Under the pieces are notes generated by a model. It did no database searches, was not told the origin of the DNA, and worked only from the letters and a program-made list of their open reading frames with translations. Shown piece by piece: positions 8,077 through 15,594 of a DNA stretch of 39,199 nucleotides. The translations under genes and the position numbers were made by a program. The stretch comes from Candidatus Neomicrothrix sp. UBA6944 (GTDB lineage Bacteria; Actinomycetota; Acidimicrobiia; Acidimicrobiales; Poriferisodalaceae): the NCBI GenBank assembly GCA_002448715.1, contig DJZU01000058.1:1-39199 (forward strand). The letters run 5' to 3'. The first letter of the stretch is position 1; each line of letters starts with the position of its first letter.

Positions 8077-10583
8077 GTTCCCCTCAGCTAGTCGACTATC
8101 TCCCTTCGCAACCCAACGCTGAAAACTTGCTCGATGGGTTTCTGAACTGGGCCTTAACGGCCGACATTGAACTGTACGAGAGCCAGGAGGAAGCAGTACT
8201 TGAGTTCTTTTCAGGTCAACATGTGGTTCTCACGACGCCAACCGGTTCCGGAAAATCTTTGGTTGGCACCGCAGCACATTTTGATGCCTTGGCTAACTCA
8301 AAGCGCTGCTGGTACACGGCCCCTATTAAGGCATTGGTGTCGGAGAAATTTTTTTCACTTTGCGAGCAACTTGGAGCCGACAACGTAGGAATGATCACCG
8401 GCGACGCGTCCGTGAATCCAGACGCGCCAATTATTTGCTGCACTCAAGAGGTGCTGGCAAATCTTGCGTTGCGTCACGGCTCAGCAGCACCGGTCGACAC
8501 TGCTGTTATCGATGAATTTCACTACTACTCAGATCGGGACAGAGGCTGGGCTTGGCAGGTCCCTCTCCTCGAGTTAATTGACACTCAATTCCTTTTGATG
8601 AGTGCAACTGTTGGCCCAGCGGAGTTTTTCCTACAGGACCTAGAGCAACGAACTGGGCGTGCAGCCGTTGAAGTCACCTCCACTCAGCGGCCCGTTCCCT
8701 TGGATTGGGAATATAGACAGTCGACGTTGCTTGAATCAGTTCATGAGCTGGTCGAACTTAATCGCGCACCGATATATATCGTTCACTTCACACAACGAGC
8801 GGCTTCCGAACGGGCTCAGGCATTGACCAGTTTGGATGTACTTTCCCGCTCGGAGAAAGACCAGTTACGAGAAGCGATCGGAGACTTCCGCTTCGATTCA
8901 CCTTTTGGGAAAGACGTCGCTCGGTTCGTTAAGGCTGGGATCGGCGTGCACCATGCTGGACTGTTACCGAAATATCGCCTACTTGTTGAACGATTAGCTC
9001 AAGATGGCCTACTCAAGCTCATCTGTGGAACAGACACCCTTGGAGTTGGCGTCAACGTCCCAATTCGCACCGTTCTTTTCAGCCAGTTGTGCAAGTTTGA
9101 CGGACATGACACGACGATTCTTAGTGTTCGCGACTTCCATCAAATTGCGGGCAGGGCTGGCCGCAAAGGATTCGATGACCAGGGATATGTTTGGTGTCAG
9201 GCGCCAGAGCATCAGGTCGAAAATCTGAAAGCGGCAGCGAAGGCCGGTGACGATCCCAAGAAGCGCAGAAAGATGCAACGCAAGAAGCCTCCCGAACGGG
9301 GCTACGCCCATTGGGACGACCAAACTTTCGAACGGCTGCGCACAGGTCAACCCGAAAGGTTGAACTCTAGTTTCGCTGTATCACATTCAATGCTTTTGAA
9401 TATGCTGGATCGGCCAGGCGACGGGTGCAGAAGTCTCCGAACGCTTCTCACCACTAACCATGAGTTGCGGCCGCAGCAACGCTTACATATAAGACAAGCA
9501 ATAGGCATGTACCGCTCCCTCACTGCCGCCGGGATCGTTGAGACTCTAGAAGAACCCGACGCCGAGGACCGTCTCGTGCGAGTCAACGTTGATCTACAAG
9601 CAGAGTTTGATTTAACCGGGAACCTTTCACCATTCGTTTTAGACGCTGTGGAGCTGTTGGACTCATCTGATTTGAGTTATGCCCTTGATGTCGTAACAGT
9701 CGTAGAATCTGTCCTTGAAAATCCGAGCATTATCTTGGCTCGCCAGGCCGACAAGGCGCGCGACGAGTTATTCGTTGAATTGAAGCGCGAAGGAGTCGAG
9801 TACGAGGAACGTATAGCTCGCCTTGATGAAGTCGAATGGCCTAAGCCCTTGAGGGAGTTCTTGTACTCAACTTTTGACGCTTGGGCTACTCACCACCCTT
9901 GGATAGGACAAGAAAATCTTCGCCCTAAGTCAATTGTGCGCGACATGTACGAGCGGGCTATGACGTTTCGCGAATACGTCAACTTTTACGGCATTAAGGG
10001 TTCCGAAGGAGTACTACTCCGCTACTTAACTGATGCTTACAAGGGATTAATAAAGACAGTTCCGGACACTTCTTGGACTGATGATTTGAGCGATGTGAGC
10101 GAGTGGTTGCAAACCTTGGTTCGTCAGGTTGACAGCAGCCTGATCGACGAGTGGGAGCGTCTGCAGAACCCAGAAGACGTGTCGCTCGAAGTACGCCCCC
10201 AAACATTCGACATCACTACTCAGGTTGAAGCCTTCAACGTCATGATCCGAAACGGCGCTTTTCGTTGGCTGCGACAGTTCGCTAGTGCCGATTATGTGGG
10301 CTTGGCGGAAGACGCTGATGGGGAGTTAACCGATCCGGATTTGTTGGAGCAGGCGGTAGCCCCCTATTGGCAAGAATTCGATGGAGTTTTGATCGATGCA
10401 GATGCGCGTTCCAAGATCTGGGTGAGTATCGACACACCCGAGGGAAACCGTTGTGGGGTTGAACAAATCATTTGTGATCCCGAGGGTTTCAACGAGTGGC
10501 GTATCAGAGGTTTTGTCGATCTTGAAGCATCACGCTCAGTCGGTGAAGCGGTCATGAAGTTGACTGAAATTGCATCGTTATAA
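8073..10583 (+). CDS. Ski2-like DEAD/DEAH-box helicase with DUF3516
   Basis: The 836-residue superfamily-2 helicase starts at GTG 8073, overlapping the previous stop by four bases. Motifs run in order: Q-like YESQEEAVLEFF, Walker A TPTGSGKSL, motif Ia YTAPIKALVSEKFF, motif II IDEFHYY (a DEFH variant of DEAH/DExH), motif III LMSATVG, motif IV-V LICGTDTLGVGVNVP, and motif VI QIAGRAGRKG. The C-terminal half matches the actinobacterial RNA helicases annotated with DUF3516, with a Lys/Arg-rich insert near residues 390-410. These are cytosolic nucleic-acid remodelling enzymes related to Ski2/Mtr4-type RNA helicases; the cellular role in bacteria is not well defined. Confidence 0.9.
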   Translation: MSSPQLVDYLPSQPNAENLLDGFLNWALTADIELYESQEEAVLEFFSGQHVVLTTPTGSGKSLVGTAAHFDALANSKRCWYTAPIKALVSEKFFSLCEQLGADNVGMITGDASVNPDAPIICCTQEVLANLALRHGSAAPVDTAVIDEFHYYSDRDRGWAWQVPLLELIDTQFLLMSATVGPAEFFLQDLEQRTGRAAVEVTSTQRPVPLDWEYRQSTLLESVHELVELNRAPIYIVHFTQRAASERAQALTSLDVLSRSEKDQLREAIGDFRFDSPFGKDVARFVKAGIGVHHAGLLPKYRLLVERLAQDGLLKLICGTDTLGVGVNVPIRTVLFSQLCKFDGHDTTILSVRDFHQIAGRAGRKGFDDQGYVWCQAPEHQVENLKAAAKAGDDPKKRRKMQRKKPPERGYAHWDDQTFERLRTGQPERLNSSFAVSHSMLLNMLDRPGDGCRSLRTLLTTNHELRPQQRLHIRQAIGMYRSLTAAGIVETLEEPDAEDRLVRVNVDLQAEFDLTGNLSPFVLDAVELLDSSDLSYALDVVTVVESVLENPSIILARQADKARDELFVELKREGVEYEERIARLDEVEWPKPLREFLYSTFDAWATHHPWIGQENLRPKSIVRDMYERAMTFREYVNFYGIKGSEGVLLRYLTDAYKGLIKTVPDTSWTDDLSDVSEWLQTLVRQVDSSLIDEWERLQNPEDVSLEVRPQTFDITTQVEAFNVMIRNGAFRWLRQFASADYVGLAEDADGELTDPDLLEQAVAPYWQEFDGVLIDADARSKIWVSIDTPEGNRCGVEQIICDPEGFNEWRIRGFVDLEASRSVGEAVMKLTEIASL

Positions 10584-10597
10584 GCGCTGTTTGGCGA

Positions 10598-10696
10598 TCA
10601 GATAATGACCACGTAAATACACAGAGCAATTATGGCTAGCCCAATTAACCATCCAAAAATCCGATATTTCGCAGGTCCGGGCCAGTCATCGTTCAC
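10598..10696 (-). CDS. Putative 32-residue single-pass membrane protein after guaB
   Basis: A GTG at 10696 overlaps the guaB stop (GTGA) and opens a 32-codon frame ending TGA at 10598-10600. The peptide begins VNDDWPGPAKYRIFGW and continues with an uninterrupted hydrophobic helix (LIGLAIIALCIYVVII) to its end, so it looks like a small type I-like inner-membrane peptide with a short polar head. The coupled start directly behind guaB, and the filling of the otherwise empty 108-base gap to the helicase gene, argue that it is a real gene. No family is recognised. It is too short for ordinary gene callers. Confidence 0.5.
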   Translation of the reverse strand: MNDDWPGPAKYRIFGWLIGLAIIALCIYVVII

Positions 10697-12192
10697 GACG
10701 GAAGACGGTAGTTGGGGGCCTCTTTCGTGATCATGATGTCGTGAGGGTGACTTTCGCGTAAGGCTGAAGCGGTGATCTTGACGAAGCGGGTTTTCGTTCT
10801 CATCTCATTGATATTTTCGGTTCCGCAATACCCCATGGCTTGTCGCAAACCACCGACCAGTTGGTGGAGCACATTAGAAATCGGTCCTTTATAGGCAACT
10901 CTTCCTTCTATGCCCTCTGGCACAAGCAGATCTTCATCTCGAAGATCCTGGAAGTATCGATCTTTCGAAAAACTGCGACCTTTCATCGCACCAAGTGAGC
11001 CCATGCCTCGATATTCCTTGAACCGTTCACCCTGGTAGAGCACAACTTCGCCTGGGCTTTCATCAACACCCGCGAGAAGCCCTCCGACCATCGCGCATTC
11101 AGCTCCCGCCGCTATCGCTTTCGCGAGATCTCCCGAAAATTGCATCCCACCGTCGGCAATAACAGGTATGTCGAATTCGGCTGCAGCGCTAGCGCAGTCA
11201 TAAACAGCTGTGATCTGAGGTACGCCGACTCCTGCGACGACCCGAGTAGTACATATCGAGCCTGGTCCTATCCCAACCTTGATGCCGTCGGCTCCAGCAT
11301 CAATCAAGGCTCGGGCAGCGTCTCCTGTAGCTACATTTCCAGCTACAACTTCAACGGAATAGTTGGCTTTGACCTTGGCAACCATTTCGATGACGTCGCG
11401 ACTGTGGCCATGGGCTGTGTCGATTACAAGCACATCCACGTCTCGTTCGACTAGTGCTGCTACTCGATCGTCGACCCCGGCGCCGACTCCAACTGCGGCC
11501 GCAACTAACAGGCGTCCACGTTCGTCTTTCGCGGCGTCGGGATATCGGATCTTTTTTTCGATGTCTTTGACTGTGATCAAACCGATTAATCGGTACTCGT
11601 CGTCGACGATAGGTAACTTCTCGATTCGATGTTTCCCCAACACAATCTGAGCTTCTTCAAGTGTGGTGCCTTCTCGGGCAGTCACTAACCCGTCAGAAGT
11701 CATAACTTCTGAAATGTTGCGTCCATAGTTAGTTTCAAATCGAAGATCTCGGTTAGTGAGGATGCCGACAAGCTTTCGCTCCTCGTCAGTAATTGGGACA
11801 CCACTGATTTTGAATCGACCCATTAGTTCTTCTGCTTGGGCCAATGTCGCATGAGGAGGCAATGTGATGGGCTCCACGATCATCCCGGACTCGGATCGCT
11901 TCACCTTGTCAACTTCGTTGGCTTGTTCCTCAATGTCAAGGTTTCGATGTACTACGCCAATCCCACCATGACGCGCCATTGCAATTGCTAGCCGGGCTTC
12001 TGTGACTGTGTCCATCGCAGCGCTTACGAGCGGAATGTTTAGGTTGATGTTCTTACTGAAACGGCACTTTATGTCTACTGCGTCCGGTAACACTTCAGAT
12101 GCTGCGGGGAGAAGCAGCACGTCATCAAAGGTCAAACCCTCTGTCGCAAATTTTTCATCCTCAGCGGGGAAGGAAAATGGGGAGGAAGCCAT
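10693..12192 (-). CDS. guaB: Inosine-5'-monophosphate dehydrogenase
   Basis: The 499-residue enzyme oxidises IMP to XMP with NAD, the first committed step to GMP. The TIM barrel starts with LTFDDVLLLPAAS, is interrupted by two CBS domains (about residues 105-215, with GVPITDEERKLVGILTNRDL and LPIVDDEYRLIGLITVKDI), and resumes with the catalytic loop GIGPGSICTTRVV carrying the nucleophile near Cys314. IMP-phosphate contacts IADGGMQFSGD and the flap region EYRGMGSLGAM are intact. The ending ITKEAPNYR is typical of actinobacterial GuaB. The ATG at 12192 lies back-to-back with the upstream region of the glucosylphosphoglycerate synthase gene, so the two are divergently expressed. Confidence 0.97.
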   Translation of the reverse strand: MASSPFSFPAEDEKFATEGLTFDDVLLLPAASEVLPDAVDIKCRFSKNINLNIPLVSAAMDTVTEARLAIAMARHGGIGVVHRNLDIEEQANEVDKVKRSESGMIVEPITLPPHATLAQAEELMGRFKISGVPITDEERKLVGILTNRDLRFETNYGRNISEVMTSDGLVTAREGTTLEEAQIVLGKHRIEKLPIVDDEYRLIGLITVKDIEKKIRYPDAAKDERGRLLVAAAVGVGAGVDDRVAALVERDVDVLVIDTAHGHSRDVIEMVAKVKANYSVEVVAGNVATGDAARALIDAGADGIKVGIGPGSICTTRVVAGVGVPQITAVYDCASAAAEFDIPVIADGGMQFSGDLAKAIAAGAECAMVGGLLAGVDESPGEVVLYQGERFKEYRGMGSLGAMKGRSFSKDRYFQDLRDEDLLVPEGIEGRVAYKGPISNVLHQLVGGLRQAMGYCGTENINEMRTKTRFVKITASALRESHPHDIMITKEAPNYRLPS

Positions 12193-12265
12193 GACGAACG
12201 ATACCTCGGGTTCCTTAGTAACGGGTGCACTGGTCGTCTACCGTAGGCGCTACGACAGGAGCGGC

Positions 12266-13450
12266 ATGGCTGACTTTCAACAACAAGGCTCCATTACCAC
12301 GCTGCACCGCTTGGTTGACAGCGACAGTGCGGAGGTCGCAAGATTTTTTGCTCAACGCGATGTCGGCAAAAAAGTCGCTTTAATTTTGCCTTGTCTCATT
12401 AGCGAATTCGACGGTCCTGCGTTGCCCCGAATGCTCGATCAACTCTCTGACCTCGACTGGTTGGGAAGAGTGATTGTTGGGGTTGATGGGGCCGACAAAA
12501 ACTCCTTTGAAGCTGCTCAAGCACTCATTGCCCAACTCCCCCAAGCGACCACCACCATTTGGAACGACGATGCCGCGATGAAAGCATTTGATAAGAAGCT
12601 AGGCATCGCGGCGGGAAGCGGTAAGGGGCGAAATTTGTGGCGGTGTGTGGGGGTAGCTGCAAGTTTCGAAGAGGTTGACACCATCGTGGTGCATGATGCC
12701 GACATCTCTACCTACGAATCTTCATTCGTAGCCAGGCTCGCTCGACCAATAGTTGATGATCGGTTGGGGTTTGACTTCGTAAAGGGTTTTTACCCTCGTT
12801 TCGATAGCGCGGGTTTGAATGGACGGGTTACCCGACTGTTAGTAGGGCCTTTACTCGAATCGCTGATCTCAATAGCACCCGGAAATGCTGATCTTAGGTA
12901 TCTAGCGTCTTTTCGCTATCCGTTAGCGGGAGAATTCGCTTCGCGAATTTCGGTCGCACAATCAATAGCTATGCCCGAACATTGGGGTGTTGATATTTCT
13001 TTGCTCACAGCCGCAAAAGCGTGCGGCGCTGCTATCGCGCAAACCGATCTGAGCGACCGCTACGACCACAAACACCAATTACTTTCAGCAGACAATGCCG
13101 AGTTAGGCCTCCACCGGATGGCTCGAGATGTTATTAGCACGCTGAAGTCGATCGCTGGTAGTGATGTTGTGGACGCAAATACGTTCGACGAGAAGCTTCG
13201 ACACGCACTGTCTGCTCACCGCGCGAACGCAATTAGCAATGGCATTCCGGTGAACGAAGATGAGGAGTCGGTAGCGGTGAAGTTATTTTCGCAACTAATC
13301 CGCGAAACTCGGAGCGTTCTGCCTCCCGATCTTCCCTCTTGGGATCAACTTCGTTGCGAATTTCCCGCTTGTGTTCAGGATCTGGCTGCTGTTGTAGAAA
13401 GCCAAAATACGTCTCCTGGGGCGATAAGCAGTTCACCGCAGATTTCTTGA
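12266..13450 (+). CDS. gpgS: Glucosyl-3-phosphoglycerate synthase (GT81)
   Basis: The 394-residue retaining glycosyltransferase transfers glucose from an NDP-glucose to 3-phosphoglycerate, the first step to glucosylglycerate. This is a compatible solute and, in mycobacteria, also the primer of methylglucose lipopolysaccharide. Family marks: N-terminal ALILPCLISEFDGPALPRML, GSGKGRNLWRCVGVAAS, the metal/nucleotide-binding DAD in VVHDADIS, and VKGFYPR. ATG 12266 is chosen because AGGAG lies just upstream; the frame is open further 5' but that would run into the divergent guaB gene. The last 76 bases overlap the convergent phosphorylase gene. No glucosyl-3-phosphoglycerate phosphatase gene is seen nearby. 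Confidence 0.85.
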   Translation: MADFQQQGSITTLHRLVDSDSAEVARFFAQRDVGKKVALILPCLISEFDGPALPRMLDQLSDLDWLGRVIVGVDGADKNSFEAAQALIAQLPQATTTIWNDDAAMKAFDKKLGIAAGSGKGRNLWRCVGVAASFEEVDTIVVHDADISTYESSFVARLARPIVDDRLGFDFVKGFYPRFDSAGLNGRVTRLLVGPLLESLISIAPGNADLRYLASFRYPLAGEFASRISVAQSIAMPEHWGVDISLLTAAKACGAAIAQTDLSDRYDHKHQLLSADNAELGLHRMARDVISTLKSIAGSDVVDANTFDEKLRHALSAHRANAISNGIPVNEDEESVAVKLFSQLIRETRSVLPPDLPSWDQLRCEFPACVQDLAAVVESQNTSPGAISSSPQIS

Positions 13451-15012
13451 CCTGACAACAAGTCAAAACTTCGATCTCGGACGTTCAAGGTCATGTCAGT
13501 AAAACCCATGTTGGCTATGACTCGAACAGAGGATGCCCCGTCGCCGCGGGCAAATCCCAGCAGAGGACTTTCAAGATTCATTACGTGTTGACTTGCTTCG
13601 GGATGAAACGCTGGGATCTCTCGGCGCACACTTAATCTTCTAAGCAGTTCATCTCGCGCCGTCTTTCGCTTACCAATCAATGTTGCTTGACGGGTAGCCA
13701 CCGTTTGCTTCGGCCTGTTAAGAGCCCGGTTATCGCCTTGTTTCTCCGCAGCGTCTATATCGTTGGGTTCACTCTCCACCGCCGGTAAATAAAAAGCGGG
13801 TATGCCCCGCAAACTTGCCAGAACAGTGTGCGCAGTTAACAGGCGATCGATCCCTAGCAACGAAGCTGCTGAGACGTTTAGCTCATACGGGAGAATGTCC
13901 TCTCCGTCGCTTCGACCAGACCAAGTCCCATTCGCTTGGACCGAGGCGTCCACCAGGGCCTGGATTTCGTCTTCGTTTAAGATGCCTTCGGCTGGTCGCA
14001 GACCAATGCCGTCATGACTGGATAAAAAGTTAAGCAAGGTGGTGTGTTCGGGCGGCTCTTCCGCATCACGTAGCCATTCCGCGAGCTTGGTGGCAGAACC
14101 TATTGCTAAGGCATAAGTGAGTAGCGGAGCGAGAGTGAAGTTGTATGCAACGTGTGCCTGTTCTCCATCGCGCACGTAGGAGAGATTTTCAGCGTGTGGC
14201 ACGTTGGTTTCCGTGATCAGCACGGCGTTCGGGTTTCGCCAAGTTAAGAGATCTCTGAGTAACCGCACTAACTCATGAGTTTCTTCAAGGTGTATGCAAC
14301 TAGTGCCAGCATGTTTTTGAACGTAAGCCACGGCATCAAGGCGGAACCATCGAACACCCGCAAGAAGCAGGGCTTCAACGACTCTGAGCATCTCCAGCAG
14401 AACTTCGGGTTCCTCCCAGTCCACGTCAATTTGGTCGGGACCGAAGGTGCACCACAAATATTTTGTACCGGCTGCGGTTTCGCAAGGAACTAACAGATCT
14501 GAGGTCCGGGGTCTCACAACCGCTGTCACATCATCATTTCGCGATGCTGTCTTTAAACAACTTCGCCCTGATTCAACGTCAGCTCGGAATTCTTCGACCC
14601 AACGGTGTGAAGAACTGACGTGGTTGAGGACCAGATCCGCCATGACTTGGTGAGTGGAAGCGATAGAGCTGATGTTGGCCCAGCTACCAAATTTTACGTC
14701 GACGACGTGGTGGTCAATGACAGCAAACCCTCCGTCCGAACTAGATGGAAAGAAGGGGAGGATGTGAATAGTCGAAAACGCTTCAGCCGTTTCCTTCAAA
14801 ATGCTTTCCAGAACTGCAAGCGGAGCTCGGTTATCTTCAACTATTTGATCCGGGTAGCAGATCAAAACCGCGTCTCGTTCTGACCATCGCTGCGAGTCGG
14901 TCGCAGGTTCGGACTCCCCCAACGCGGCCTTGCACTGCGCCAGCAAGTCACGTTCATCATGGTCAGGGTAAAGCTTCCCTAATCGCTCCAAAATTTGTTG
15001 TTCTAAGGGCAT
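13375..15012 (-). CDS. GH13_18 sucrose phosphorylase-like, probably glucosylglycerate phosphorylase
   Basis: The 545-residue alpha-amylase-family enzyme is of the sucrose phosphorylase subgroup (GH13_18). The barrel shows ILPFFPSSSDGGFAVIDHHVV early, the nucleophile Asp in RWFRLDAVAYVQK, the acid/base Glu in VLITETNVPH, and the stabilising Asp in FLSSHDGIGLRPAEG. This subgroup includes sucrose, sucrose-6-phosphate and glucosylglycerate phosphorylases. The convergent glucosyl-3-phosphoglycerate synthase gene makes glucosylglycerate the likeliest substrate, releasing glucose-1-phosphate and glycerate; that assignment is inferred from context. The start is ATG 15012, 19 bases after the selenoperoxiredoxin stop, so the two are probably co-transcribed. 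Confidence 0.82.
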   Translation of the reverse strand: MPLEQQILERLGKLYPDHDERDLLAQCKAALGESEPATDSQRWSERDAVLICYPDQIVEDNRAPLAVLESILKETAEAFSTIHILPFFPSSSDGGFAVIDHHVVDVKFGSWANISSIASTHQVMADLVLNHVSSSHRWVEEFRADVESGRSCLKTASRNDDVTAVVRPRTSDLLVPCETAAGTKYLWCTFGPDQIDVDWEEPEVLLEMLRVVEALLLAGVRWFRLDAVAYVQKHAGTSCIHLEETHELVRLLRDLLTWRNPNAVLITETNVPHAENLSYVRDGEQAHVAYNFTLAPLLTYALAIGSATKLAEWLRDAEEPPEHTTLLNFLSSHDGIGLRPAEGILNEDEIQALVDASVQANGTWSGRSDGEDILPYELNVSAASLLGIDRLLTAHTVLASLRGIPAFYLPAVESEPNDIDAAEKQGDNRALNRPKQTVATRQATLIGKRKTARDELLRRLSVRREIPAFHPEASQHVMNLESPLLGFARGDGASSVRVIANMGFTDMTLNVRDRSFDLLSGQEICGELLIAPGDVFWLSTTAARS

Positions 15013-15031
15013 AACGGCATAGCGCCGATCT

Positions 15032-15499
15032 CTAGCTCAATTCTTGAAGATCGGTTAAGACCGTTGCGGCGTGTTCGGCAAGGTCTGGCTTGTCAGCAAA
15101 GTCGTACACCTTGGCTATGACTCCGTCGGGGTCAATCAAAAAGCTCGCCCTGCGCGGCCATCCAGCGAAGTCGTGGTCGGGTGCCCGCGCAACTCCGTAC
15201 GACTCGCCAACGGTCCGTTCTGTATCCGACAGAAGCAAGAATGGAAAGTTCTCTTTATCAGCGAAGGCCTTTTGCTCTTCAACAGTGTCAAAGGAAGCGC
15301 CCAAGATAGCAATGCCGGCGGTTTCAAAGTCTGGGGCTCGGTCACGGAGCCCCTGTCCTTCAATCGTTCAACCCGGAGTCGCGGCTTTTGGGTACCACCA
15401 CAGCAAAACCCACTGCCCTGCGTAATCACCGAGAGAAACTTCCTTGGCATCCTGATCAAGCAAAGTAAAGGGTGGTGCCGAAATTCCAGCCTCAAGCAT
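15032..15499 (-). CDS. Selenocysteine peroxiredoxin, BCP/PrxQ-like (in-frame UGA read as Sec44)
   Basis: ATG 15499 starts a 155-residue frame ending TAG at 15032-15034, with one internal TGA at 15368-15370. Translation through it gives WWYPKAATPG-U-TIEGQG, placing U44 precisely at the peroxidatic cysteine of the bacterioferritin-comigratory/PrxQ group (consensus P-x-x-x-T-P-G-C-T). Downstream, ILGASFDTVEEQKAFADK, FLLLSDTERTVGESYGV and RASFLIDPDGVIAKVYD are all intact family segments with no other stop or frameshift. The predicted protein contains no cysteine at all; the usual resolving Cys five residues after the peroxidatic one is Gln. It would thus be a 1-Sec enzyme needing an external thiol reductant. 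Peroxide reduction in the cytosol is the expected role. It precedes the GH13 phosphorylase by 19 bases. Confidence 0.92.
15333..15353 (-). promoter_or_regulatory. SECIS hairpin of the selenoperoxiredoxin gene
   Basis: Read on the minus strand, 14 bases after the UGA begins a perfect 7-bp stem, GGGGCUC paired with GAGCCCC, enclosing the loop CGUGACC. The apical GU is 23-24 bases after the UGA, inside the window used by bacterial SelB-dependent SECIS elements, which need a short stem and a G-U in the loop. Confidence 0.8.
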
Positions 15500-15594
15500 T
15501 CAAATCCTCCAAAGTTTGCTCATGCAGAATACGTAAATTCCCGCCAAGCGCAACGTTATTTTCGGTTTCATTCATTCGGACCTAGTGTTAGCCC

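Noticed and set aside
15136..15495. Separate 119-residue minus-strand ORF overlapping the peroxiredoxin
   Set aside because: It is in another frame, has no recognisable domain, and is explained as a shadow of the selenoperoxiredoxin gene.
15500..15594. tRNA, including tRNA-Sec, in the 95-base spacer
   Set aside because: No T-loop or acceptor-stem pairing could be found by eye; other spacers are also unsuitable.
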